Of a stretch of 9,092 bases of DNA, positions 1 through 5,793 are shown piece after piece. Source of the DNA: Paracoccaceae bacterium (GTDB lineage: Bacteria > Pseudomonadota > Alphaproteobacteria > Rhodobacterales > Rhodobacteraceae). Positions within the stretch are counted from its first letter, which is position 1; every line of letters begins with the position of its first letter. The notes beneath the pieces are model-generated. The model made no database searches. It was not told where the DNA came from and saw only the letters and a program-made list of their open reading frames with translations. Where the stretch lies: positions 1-9,092 of the forward strand of contig JAFGVZ010000216.1 of NCBI GenBank assembly GCA_016937725.1, in the 5' to 3' direction. A program made the position numbers and the translations under genes.

Positions 1-895
1 CATAAGCCACGCGCTTGCCGCCTTTCAGCAGTTCGGCAACCATTGGGTGATGCTTGAACCGCTGGAATTCATTATAGGGCGACAAGAAGGGGTTTTCGTA
101 GTTCAGATGCACCACGAAACCCACATAAACCTGATTGTTGTCAATGTGGTAGATGAAGCTTCCGCCGCCTGCATTGCTGCCAAGCGGCCAGCCCATCGTA
201 TGCGTGACGGTGCCTTCGCGGTGCTTTTCCGGGTCAATCTCCCAGATCTCCTTCATGCCAAGGCCGTATTTCTGCGGCTCTTTCCCCTTGGAGAGATCAA
301 ACCGCGCAATCACTTCTTTCGAGAGTGAGCCGCGCACGCCCTCGGACAGGAACACGTATTTGCCGTGCAACTCCATACCCGGCTCGTAGCCATCGCCGGG
401 GGTGCCGTCGGGGTTCTTGCCGAACTCGCCCGCGACAACGCCTTTGACTGCGCCATCCTCGCCATAGACCAGTTCAGAGCAGGACATGCCGGGGAAAATT
501 TCGACCCCCAGCGCCTCGGCCTGTTCGGCCATCCAGCGGCAGACATTGGCCATCGACACGATGTAATTGCCGTGGTTGTTCATCAAGGGCGGCATGGGCC
601 AGTTTGGAACACGAATTTGCCCCGCCTCGCCCAGCATGTAGAAATTGTCCTCGCGCACGGGCACGTTGATCGGCGCACCACGCTCTTTCCAATCAGGCAT
701 CAGCGCATCCAGACCGCTGGGGTCCAGCACCGCGCCCGATAGAATATGCGCGCCCACTTCAGAGCCCTTTTCCAGCACCACCACGCCCAGATCGGGATCT
801 AGCTGTTTCAACCGGATTGCAGCAGACAGGCCAGCAGGCCCCGCGCCCACGATAACAACATCATATTCCATGGCTTCGCGGTCAGTGGCGGTCAT
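1..895 (-). CDS. Electron transfer flavoprotein-ubiquinone oxidoreductase (ETF-QO), N-terminal part, cut by window edge
   Basis: This enzyme takes electrons from reduced electron transfer flavoprotein (fed by acyl-CoA and amino-acid dehydrogenases) and passes them to ubiquinone at the inner membrane. It is homologous to mitochondrial ETFDH. About 298 residues are visible. Residues 9-22 begin with MEYDVVIVGAGPAG, a dinucleotide-binding GxGxxG motif (G17, G19, G22), followed by the acidic end of the second strand in VVVLEKG. Further family blocks are GAHILSGAVLDP, PDWKERGAPINVPV, NNHGNYIVSM, GYEPGMELHGK and WPLGSNAGGGSFIYH. The family is usually about 550 residues, so the quinone-binding region and the C-terminal 4Fe-4S cysteines lie beyond the left edge. 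I chose the ATG ending at 895 because AGGAG lies 5 nt upstream; an in-frame ATG at 871 (MEYDVV) is possible but lacks a clear ribosome binding site. The gene is divergent from greA. Family assignment is secure. Confidence 0.95.
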   Translation of the reverse strand, partial: MTATDREAMEYDVVIVGAGPAGLSAAIRLKQLDPDLGVVVLEKGSEVGAHILSGAVLDPSGLDALMPDWKERGAPINVPVREDNFYMLGEAGQIRVPNWPMPPLMNNHGNYIVSMANVCRWMAEQAEALGVEIFPGMSCSELVYGEDGAVKGVVAGEFGKNPDGTPGDGYEPGMELHGKYVFLSEGVRGSLSKEVIARFDLSKGKEPQKYGLGMKEIWEIDPEKHREGTVTHTMGWPLGSNAGGGSFIYHIDNNQVYVGFVVHLNYENPFLSPYNEFQRFKHHPMVAELLKGGKRVAY

Positions 896-900
896 GTTCG

Positions 901-905
901 CTCCT
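901..905 (-). promoter_or_regulatory. Ribosome binding site of ETF-QO
   Basis: On the minus strand this reads AGGAG, five bases before the ATG at 895-893. It supports the longer start over the internal ATG eight codons later. Confidence 0.75.
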
Positions 906-928
906 ATCATTGCGCATGGCGGCATCTT

Positions 929-947
929 TGCGACACATTCTGTCGCA
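929..947. promoter_or_regulatory. Perfect 7-bp inverted repeat, candidate operator upstream of ETF-QO
   Basis: The arms TGCGACA (929-935) and TGTCGCA (941-947) are exact reverse complements separated by CATTC. The element ends 33 nt upstream of the ETF-QO start codon, where a promoter or operator would be expected. Neither side has a T-run, so it does not look like a terminator. A partial half-site, CGCGACA, occurs at 1017-1023. I cannot name a regulator. A repeat this size can also arise by chance at a modest rate in a region this long. Confidence 0.4.
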
Positions 948-1103
948 CACCCCTAGCCCGGAACGGGCGGCATGGTCAATGCTTACGCGGCGTTGCAGCA
1001 CGAACAACCGGCTGATCGCGACAATATGTATCTGAAAGCCGAAATTCGCATTGCGCTTGCATTCGGCGCGGCTCTGCGCTCAGATGTGTGGGAGGAACCA
1101 GAT

Positions 1104-1126
1104 AGCCCCGGCCCCTGCCGCGGGCT
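1104..1126 (+). promoter_or_regulatory. GC-rich stem-loop in the greA leader, candidate attenuator
   Basis: The 5' arm AGCCC-CGGC (1104-1112) pairs with GCCG (1117-1120) and GGGCT (1122-1126) around the loop CCCT. This gives nine base pairs with one bulged C at 1121. The next bases, 1127-1140, are U-rich (GTCTTTCTATATAG), as in an imperfect intrinsic terminator. The hairpin ends 28 nt before the greA start codon. A hairpin here would stop or slow transcripts entering greA. E. coli greA is known to have a terminator in its leader that yields short GraL RNAs; the parallel here is inference. Confidence 0.45.
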
Positions 1127-1154
1127 GTCTTTCTATATAGCGTGGGGACGACAC

Positions 1155-1625
1155 ATGGAAAAACTGCCTTTGACACGTGCAGGTCAGCAATTGCTGGATG
1201 CAGAGCTCAAGCGCCTGAAATCGGTCGAACGCCCCGCTGTCATCCGCGCCATCGCGGAGGCGCGCGAGCATGGCGACCTTTCAGAAAATGCCGAATACCA
1301 CGCCGCGCGCGAAAAGCAGAGCTTCATCGAGGGCCGGATCAAGGAACTGGAATCGGTCCTGTCGCGGGCCGATGTAATTGACCCGACAAAGCTGTCGGGC
1401 AGCGTTAAATTTGGCGCCACCGTCAAGCTGGTGGATGAAGACACCGACGAGGAAAAGACTTATCAACTTGTTGGCGAAGCCGAGGCTGATCTGGAAAAAG
1501 GCTTGCTGAACCTGAAATCACCTCTTGCCCGCGCCCTGATCGGCAAGGACGAGGGCGACAGTGTCACCGTCAGCACACCGGGTGGCGAGCGCAGTTACGA
1601 GATCCTCGAAATTCGGTATATCTAG
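1155..1625 (+). CDS. greA: Transcription elongation factor GreA
   Basis: GreA binds the secondary channel of RNA polymerase and stimulates cleavage of the 3' end of backtracked transcripts, restarting stalled elongation complexes. The product is 156 residues, close to the usual length of about 158. Residues 1-75 form the N-terminal coiled coil, with the tip motif GDLSENAEYHAAREKQ; the acidic tip residues D41 and E44 that coordinate the catalytic Mg2+ are present. The C-terminal FKBP-like domain carries SPLARALIGK (122-131), GDSVTVSTPGG and the terminal YEILEIRYI. I chose the ATG at 1155 because it gives the standard N-terminus (MEKLPLT); GGGGA at 1144-1148, 6 nt upstream, is a weak ribosome binding site. 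A hairpin sits just upstream. The next gene starts 3 nt after the stop, implying co-transcription. Confidence 0.97.
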   Translation: MEKLPLTRAGQQLLDAELKRLKSVERPAVIRAIAEAREHGDLSENAEYHAAREKQSFIEGRIKELESVLSRADVIDPTKLSGSVKFGATVKLVDEDTDEEKTYQLVGEAEADLEKGLLNLKSPLARALIGKDEGDSVTVSTPGGERSYEILEIRYI

Positions 1626-1628
1626 TGC

Positions 1629-2603
1629 ATGGCCCAGACCCCGCCCCCTACCGATGATCGCCAAGCCCGCGCGCCTTCGCGGCTGATGGATCGCGGGGTG
1701 CTAAGGGCTTTAGCGCTTGGGGTTTGGCTGTTTGCGGCGGGCCTGTTCGTTCTGTTGGCCGATTATGACACTATGGACAGCGTTACGCTGGCCATGCTGG
1801 CGGTGGGCCTGTTCTTGCCGGCTGTTCTGATTTCCATGGTGTTGCTTCTGGCCAATGCCATGGCAGAGATGCGTGCCGAAGCAGGCCAGTTGCAAGGCAG
1901 CATCGACGAATTGCGCCGCACCATGTTGCAACAAACGGCGCCCGCCTCTGATCTACCACCAGAAGCGAAACAGAAGATCGAGAAACTGAGTGCGCAGGCA
2001 GAGCAGACCGAAACCCGGCTGACCATGTTCTTCTCGCAGCGCGCCCGGGAGGGTCGCGCGGCGCAACCCGGCCAGCTAGATCCCCAAGCGTTGCTGGCAC
2101 TGGGGGACATCGACGCGACGCCCATGGATGCGCTTGACGCCGCCACCCTGATCCGTGCCCTGCACTTTCCTGAAGATGAAAACGACAAGGAGGGCTTCGT
2201 TGCCCTGCGCAAAGCTTTGGCAGATGCGCGCATTGCCCCGCTGATCAAAGCCGCGCAAGATGTGCTGACACGCTTGGCGCAAGAAGGCATTTATATGGAT
2301 GACCTGCGCCCCGACCGCGCGCGCCCAGAATTTTGGCGCGCTTTCGCCCAAGGCACGCGCGGCGCGCTGGTCGCGCCGTTGGGGGGCATCCGGGACCGGT
2401 CCTGCCTTGCGCTCAGTTCCGGGCGCATGCGGTCTGACCCCGAATTCCGCGCCGCGGTTCACCTGTTCTTGCGCGAATTCGACAAGGTCCTATCCGGGTT
2501 TGAACCCACTGCCGATGACGCCCAGATCGCGGCGCTGTCCGACACCCGTTCCGCACGGGCCTTCATGTTGCTTGGCCGGGTCAGCGGCGTCTTCTCGCGC
2601 TGA
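1629..2603 (+). CDS. Unrecognised two-helix inner-membrane protein with coiled coil, downstream of greA
   Basis: I do not recognise a named domain in this 324-residue protein. Residues 1-24 are polar and proline-rich, with several basic residues near the end. Two hydrophobic segments follow at about 25-44 (LALGVWLFAAGLFVLLA) and 53-75 (TLAMLAVGLFLPAVLISMVLL), joined by a short loop containing DYDTMD. Residues 77-136 are charged and heptad-like, probably a coiled coil. Residues 150-324 look like a soluble, mostly helical domain with conserved-looking blocks such as ALHFPEDENDKEGF and FWRAFAQGTRGALVAPLGG. The positive-inside rule suggests both termini are cytoplasmic. The ATG lies 3 nt after the greA stop with no clear ribosome binding site, so translation probably depends on coupling to greA. 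I recall similar unnamed proteins beside greA in Rhodobacteraceae but cannot verify this. No function is claimed. Confidence 0.85.
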   Translation: MAQTPPPTDDRQARAPSRLMDRGVLRALALGVWLFAAGLFVLLADYDTMDSVTLAMLAVGLFLPAVLISMVLLLANAMAEMRAEAGQLQGSIDELRRTMLQQTAPASDLPPEAKQKIEKLSAQAEQTETRLTMFFSQRAREGRAAQPGQLDPQALLALGDIDATPMDALDAATLIRALHFPEDENDKEGFVALRKALADARIAPLIKAAQDVLTRLAQEGIYMDDLRPDRARPEFWRAFAQGTRGALVAPLGGIRDRSCLALSSGRMRSDPEFRAAVHLFLREFDKVLSGFEPTADDAQIAALSDTRSARAFMLLGRVSGVFSR

Positions 2604-2652
2604 CTTGAATTGCCGCGCGCCGAGCGCTAAGCACGGTTCACATGTTCACGAC

Positions 2653-2666
2653 TGCGCAGGTGCGCA
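2653..2666. repeat. Near-palindrome just before the azlC ribosome binding site
   Basis: TGCGCA occurs twice, separated by GG; because TGCGCA is its own reverse complement, the 14 bases are both a direct and an inverted repeat. It abuts the azlC ribosome binding site (2666-2672), so as RNA it could fold next to that site, or as DNA it could be a regulator half-site pair. The rest of the 74-nt gap after the upstream gene has no clear promoter or terminator. Such GC-rich repeats arise easily by chance. Confidence 0.25.
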
Positions 2667-2672
2667 AAGGCG
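2666..2672 (+). promoter_or_regulatory. Ribosome binding site deciding the azlC start
   Basis: AAGGCGG-like sequence (A2666 to G2672) lies 5 nt before the ATG at 2678. The earlier in-frame ATG at 2642 has no comparable site, so the shorter protein is preferred. Confidence 0.6.
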
Positions 2673-2677
2673 GCTCC

Positions 2678-3382
2678 ATGACATTCCCCCGCGACTTTTG
2701 GCTTGGCTTCCGGGCGGGTCTGCCCTTTTTGCTGGTCATCATCCCTTTCGGCGCGGTATTCGGCGTGGTCGCCACCGAAGCGGGGTTGAACCTGACGCAG
2801 ACCATGGGCTTTTCCATCATGGTCATAGCTGGTGCCGCGCAATTCGTGGCCGTGCAGCTCATGGTCGAAAACGCGCCGATCTTGATCATTCTGGCGACCT
2901 CATTGGCGGTCAATTTGCGCATGGCGATGTATTCGGCCAGCCTTGCCCCGCATTTGGGCAAGATCACTTGGTGGGAACGCGCGGTCGTGTCCTATTTCAT
3001 GGTGGATCAGGCCTATGCCGCGTCCATCTTGAAATACGAAACCGGGCCGCAGATGACCCCACGCCAAAAGCTGGCCTATTACATGGGCGTCGTCACCCCG
3101 GTTTGCCCGATGTGGTATATTGCAACCTATGGTGGCGCGGTGCTGGGCGATCTTATCCCGGCGGGCTTGCCGATTGATTTTGCCGTGCCGATCACCTTTC
3201 TTGCGCTGATCGTGCCCATGCTGCGCACGCTTGCACATGTGGTGGCAGCGCTCGTCTCTATTATCGGGGTTCTGGTCTTTTCCTTCGTGCCCTTCAACCT
3301 TGGCCTGCTGATCGCAGCACTTCTGGCCATGGTGGCCGGGGCAGAGGTTGAACGCCAGATCAGCAAGAGGGCCGCCCGATGA
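2678..3382 (+). CDS. azlC: AzlC-family branched-chain amino acid exporter, large subunit
   Basis: AzlC forms, with the small partner AzlD, an inner-membrane exporter that in characterised bacteria removes branched-chain amino acids or toxic analogues from the cytoplasm. The product is 234 residues, typical for the family, with several hydrophobic segments: roughly 11-35, 43-63, 66-90, 133-158, 167-184, 187-206 and 207-222. Family blocks visible are GLPFLLVIIPFGAVFG, AGAAQFVAVQL (51-61), NLRMAMYSASLAP (79-91), VDQAYA (109-114) and TFLALIVPML. The start at 2678 is chosen from its ribosome binding site; an in-frame ATG at 2642 would add 12 residues with no family resemblance. The stop overlaps the azlD start in an ATGA, the usual arrangement for this pair. 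The transported substrate here is not shown by the sequence. Confidence 0.92.
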   Translation: MTFPRDFWLGFRAGLPFLLVIIPFGAVFGVVATEAGLNLTQTMGFSIMVIAGAAQFVAVQLMVENAPILIILATSLAVNLRMAMYSASLAPHLGKITWWERAVVSYFMVDQAYAASILKYETGPQMTPRQKLAYYMGVVTPVCPMWYIATYGGAVLGDLIPAGLPIDFAVPITFLALIVPMLRTLAHVVAALVSIIGVLVFSFVPFNLGLLIAALLAMVAGAEVERQISKRAAR

Positions 3383-3711
3383 CCCTGACAAATACCGAAA
3401 TCTGGCTGGTGATCCTTGGCCTTGGCGCAGGGTCCTACCTGCTGCGCCTGTCGTTTCTGGGTATTGTTGGCAACCGTGACCTGCCCGAATGGTTGCTGCG
3501 CCACCTGCGCTACACCGCAGTCGCCGTCATGCCCGGTATGATCACCCCGATGATCTTGTTTCCCAATGCAACCGGCGGGCAGTTTGACATGGTGCGCATG
3601 GGCGCGGCCATTGCGACCATCGCTATCAGCGTCTGGACACGCAATGCAACGTTGACCATCTTCGGCGGCGCGGCAGTTCTATTCGCTTTGCATTTCCTGA
3701 TCGCGGCTTAG
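3379..3711 (+). CDS. azlD: AzlD-family branched-chain amino acid exporter, small subunit
   Basis: AzlD is the small membrane partner of AzlC in the branched-chain amino acid exporter. The product is 110 residues, the usual size, and almost entirely hydrophobic, with about four segments: near 7-29, 43-62, 72-86 and 91-109. The family pattern is clear in the N-terminal GAGSYLLRLSFL, the central RYTAVAVMPGMITPMILFP and the C-terminal ISVWTRNATLTIFGGAAVLF. Its ATG overlaps the azlC stop (ATGA), and AGAGG at about 3366-3370 inside azlC can serve as ribosome binding site, so the subunits are translationally coupled. The last 33 nt overlap the 3' end of the convergent FAD-linked dehydrogenase gene. 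Confidence 0.92.
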   Translation: MTLTNTEIWLVILGLGAGSYLLRLSFLGIVGNRDLPEWLLRHLRYTAVAVMPGMITPMILFPNATGGQFDMVRMGAAIATIAISVWTRNATLTIFGGAAVLFALHFLIAA

Positions 3712-5124
3712 CACTGCACCGGGGTTCATAATGCCCACCGGGTCAAGAGCGGTTTTGATCGCACGCATGGCAGCGAGCTTTGCCGGGTCGCTATAGCGGG
3801 CCAGGTCTGCGGTTTTCAGCCGACCGATGCCATGCTCGGCACTGACCGATCCGCCCATTCGGTGCACAAGGTCATGCACGCAGGTCTTGATCGCATCGCG
3901 CTGGTTTTCATATTCGGCGCGGCTGCGGCCTGTCGTCGGGAACACGTTGTAATGCAGGTTCCCGTCGCCCAGATGCCCGAAACAATTGATGCGGAAGTCC
4001 CCAAGCTTGGCCAAGTCCGGCCCTGCATGGTCAATAAATCGCGGCAATTCAGACAGCGGCAACGATATGTCATGGCTGGAGATCGCGCCGATGTGGCGGT
4101 TGGCTTCGGGTATCGACTCGCGCAATTGCCAGAATTCAGCGCGCTGCGTCTGATTTTGCGCAACCAGCCCATCGCTGACCAGCCCGCGCTCCATTGCAGC
4201 GCTTAACAGATCCTCTGTCAGCGCGGCCAGATCCACACCCTCGGGCGCGCCGATGTCCAGAAGGACCATCCACGCGGGCAATTGCGCGAATGGCTGGCGC
4301 ACCTGCGGCATGGTCTGCGCCAAAAAGGCCAAACCCGTGCCACTGATCAATTCAAACGCCGATATCATGCCCGACAGCCGCGCCTGCGCCAGCGCCAGCA
4401 GGTCTAGCGCCGCATCGGGACTATCGACCACCAACAGCACCGCACCCTCGCCCCGGTTGCGCGGGAACAAGCGCAAACTAGCTGCTGTGATTACCCCCAG
4501 CGTGCCTTCGGACCCCAGCAGCAAATGGCGCAGGTCATAGCCGGTATTGTCCTTGCGCAAGCGCTTCAGCCCGTGCCAGATCTGACCATCGGGCAAAACT
4601 GCTTCCAACCCCAGCACCAAATCGCGCGCATTGCCGTAGCGCAGCACGTTCACGCCGCCCGCATTGGTGGCTAATAGCCCGCCAATCCGCGCCGAGCCTT
4701 CCGAGGCCAGCGACAGCGGAAACAGCCGATCCTCTGCCAAGGCAGCCGCCTGCACATCGGCCAGAATGACGCCTGCTTCGGCAATCAGCACATTTTCGGA
4801 CGGGTAGACGGCGCGAATGGCGCGCATCCGCTCCAGCGACACCAGAAGCGGTGCAGGGCCAGCGGGCGCGATCTGTCCCCCGACAAGCCCCGTGCCACCG
4901 CCATAGGGCACAAGCCCCACGCTGGCAGCCCCGCAAGCGCGCACAAGTGTTGCCACCTCGTCCACGCTGCGCGGCAGGGCCACGGCACCGGCTTGGCCGT
5001 GCCAGCGCCCGCGGGGCTCTTGCAGATAGCGCGGGTCCGCAGGGCGCAGGGTGTCAGGCGGAAGCAGCGCCTCCAGCCCGGCCAAAAAGCCCGCGTCACA
5101 AGGGTTGAGGGGGTCCATATTCAT
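3679..5124 (-). CDS. FAD-linked D-2-hydroxyacid dehydrogenase (GlcD / D-lactate / D-2-hydroxyglutarate dehydrogenase family)
   Basis: This flavoenzyme should oxidise a D-2-hydroxyacid (glycolate, D-lactate, D-2-hydroxyglutarate or similar) to the 2-oxoacid and pass electrons towards ETF or quinone. The product is 481 residues from the ATG at 5124, within the family range. The FAD-binding PCMH domain covers about 40-222, with YGGGTGLVGG (74-83), GGLLATNAGG (148-157), LRYGN and LLLGSEGTLG (201-210). The FAD-oxidase C-terminal domain follows, with HDISLP (351-356), GHLGDGNLH (383-391), SAEHGIG (428-434) and DPVGIMNPGAVL near the end. The two GHLGDGNLH histidines and the EHG histidine are the expected metal/substrate ligands. 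Sequence blocks look closest to D-2-hydroxyglutarate dehydrogenase, but substrate is not settled. The upstream reading frame to 5181 has no ribosome binding site; ATG 5118 is an alternative. The 3' end overlaps azlD. Confidence 0.9.
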   Translation of the reverse strand: MNMDPLNPCDAGFLAGLEALLPPDTLRPADPRYLQEPRGRWHGQAGAVALPRSVDEVATLVRACGAASVGLVPYGGGTGLVGGQIAPAGPAPLLVSLERMRAIRAVYPSENVLIAEAGVILADVQAAALAEDRLFPLSLASEGSARIGGLLATNAGGVNVLRYGNARDLVLGLEAVLPDGQIWHGLKRLRKDNTGYDLRHLLLGSEGTLGVITAASLRLFPRNRGEGAVLLVVDSPDAALDLLALAQARLSGMISAFELISGTGLAFLAQTMPQVRQPFAQLPAWMVLLDIGAPEGVDLAALTEDLLSAAMERGLVSDGLVAQNQTQRAEFWQLRESIPEANRHIGAISSHDISLPLSELPRFIDHAGPDLAKLGDFRINCFGHLGDGNLHYNVFPTTGRSRAEYENQRDAIKTCVHDLVHRMGGSVSAEHGIGRLKTADLARYSDPAKLAAMRAIKTALDPVGIMNPGAVLSRDQEMQSE

Positions 5125-5131
5125 AACGTAT

Positions 5132-5159
5132 ATCTTAGCCCCGCCCGCGACGCGCTCAA
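5132..5159 (-). promoter_or_regulatory. Candidate sigma-70-like promoter giving a leaderless dehydrogenase mRNA
   Basis: On the minus strand, TTGAGC (5159-5154) and TAAGAT (5137-5132) are separated by 16 nt. Each box matches four of six consensus bases. Only seven bases (ATACGTT) lie between the -10 box and the ATG at 5124, so transcription would begin at or next to the start codon. No ribosome binding site is visible, which fits a leaderless mRNA. It lies in the 84-nt gap after the acetyltransferase gene. That gap otherwise shows only weak GC stems (for example GGGC-AAG-GCCC right after the acetyltransferase stop) and no clear terminator. Confidence 0.35.
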
Positions 5160-5208
5160 GGGGCGCGCACGACCCGCGCATAACGGAGCGGAGGGAGCGG
5201 GCCTTGCC

Positions 5209-5793
5209 CTACCCCGCATCGGTCCGCCCGCGCCGATCATGGCGCAGATTGGCATAAAGCACATGGGTGCGCCACCGCCCGGCAATCTGCAAATAGCTTT
5301 GCGCGACGCCCTCATATTTGAAGCCCGCGCGTTCCAGCACCCCGCGTGATGCCACGTTTTCGGGCAAGCAAGCGGCTTCGATGCGCGACAGGTCCATCAC
5401 TGTAAAGGCATGGTGCACGACCGCGCCGATCGCCTCGCGCATGTAGCCTTGCCGTGCATAGGGGGCGCCCACCCAATAGCCCAACGTGCCCGCCAAGGCA
5501 GGGCCACGGCGGATATTGTCCAACGTGATCGCGCCCACAAGTTGCGAATCCTCGCGCCGGAAGATGAACAATGGCAGCGCCGTATCCAGCCGGTGGCAGC
5601 GCGCTGCCCAGTTCACCCGGTTCAAAAACGCACGGCGCGACAGGTGGTCATCGGACCAAGTAGGCTCCCACGGGGTCAGAAACCCGGCAGAGGCGCGGCG
5701 CAGGTCTGACCATGGGCGATAATCCACATGTTGCGGCAAACGAAGAACCAGACGTTCACTGTCCAGTTGCAGCTTGGGCCGCCGCCCCAGCAT
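5209..5793 (-). CDS. GNAT-family N-acetyltransferase, RimJ/RimL type
   Basis: Members of this group transfer an acetyl group from acetyl-CoA to an amine; RimJ and RimL acetylate N-termini of ribosomal proteins, but many relatives act on other or unknown substrates. The product is 194 residues. The fold pattern is visible: an early SERLVLRLP strand (12-20), LVGAITLDNI, then the acetyl-CoA loop ARQGYMREA (113-121) matching the Q/RxxGxG/A motif with a tyrosine before the final small residue position, and the C-terminal signature NVASRGVLERAGFKYEG (146-162) typical of RimJ-like proteins. The ATG shares one base with the stop of the upstream peptidase gene (TGATG), so it is translated by coupling. 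It is the last gene of the surf1-thrC-M16 run. The target is unknown. Confidence 0.9.
   Translation of the reverse strand: MLGRRPKLQLDSERLVLRLPQHVDYRPWSDLRRASAGFLTPWEPTWSDDHLSRRAFLNRVNWAARCHRLDTALPLFIFRREDSQLVGAITLDNIRRGPALAGTLGYWVGAPYARQGYMREAIGAVVHHAFTVMDLSRIEAACLPENVASRGVLERAGFKYEGVAQSYLQIAGRWRTHVLYANLRHDRRGRTDAG

Larger units (their letters stand above)
896..1154. other. Divergent intergenic region between ETF-QO and greA
   Basis: This 259-nt gap separates two divergent genes and must carry both promoters. It holds a perfect inverted repeat (929-947) and a GC-rich hairpin (1104-1126), listed separately. No promoter is convincing. For greA, TTGCAT at 1057-1062 and TCAGAT at 1080-1085 are 17 nt apart but match the sigma-70 consensus poorly. 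For ETF-QO, TTGACC (minus strand, 979-974) is a fair -35 box but has only a poor -10 partner about 18 nt on. An open frame from 972 runs in phase into greA, but its residues before 1155 resemble nothing in the GreA family, so I treat them as untranslated leader. A GGAGG at 1091-1095 has no start codon at a suitable distance. Confidence 0.6.

Noticed and set aside
972..1154. An N-terminal extension of greA by 61 residues.
   Set aside because: The extension has no GreA-like sequence, contains the leader hairpin, and the standard N-terminus begins at 1155.
2299..3177. A 292-codon plus-strand frame spanning the end of the membrane protein gene and most of azlC.
   Set aside because: It is out of frame with both well-supported genes and its translation is rich in Arg, Gly, His and Pro with no domain, as expected for a shadow frame.
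5125..5181. An N-terminal extension of the FAD-linked dehydrogenase by 19 residues.
   Set aside because: No ribosome binding site precedes it, the extra residues are not family-like, and the candidate promoter lies within it.
5160..5211. A transcription terminator after the acetyltransferase gene.
   Set aside because: Only short stems such as GGGC-AAG-GCCC and scattered GCGC pairings are visible, with no T-run on the transcribed strand, so I do not list one.
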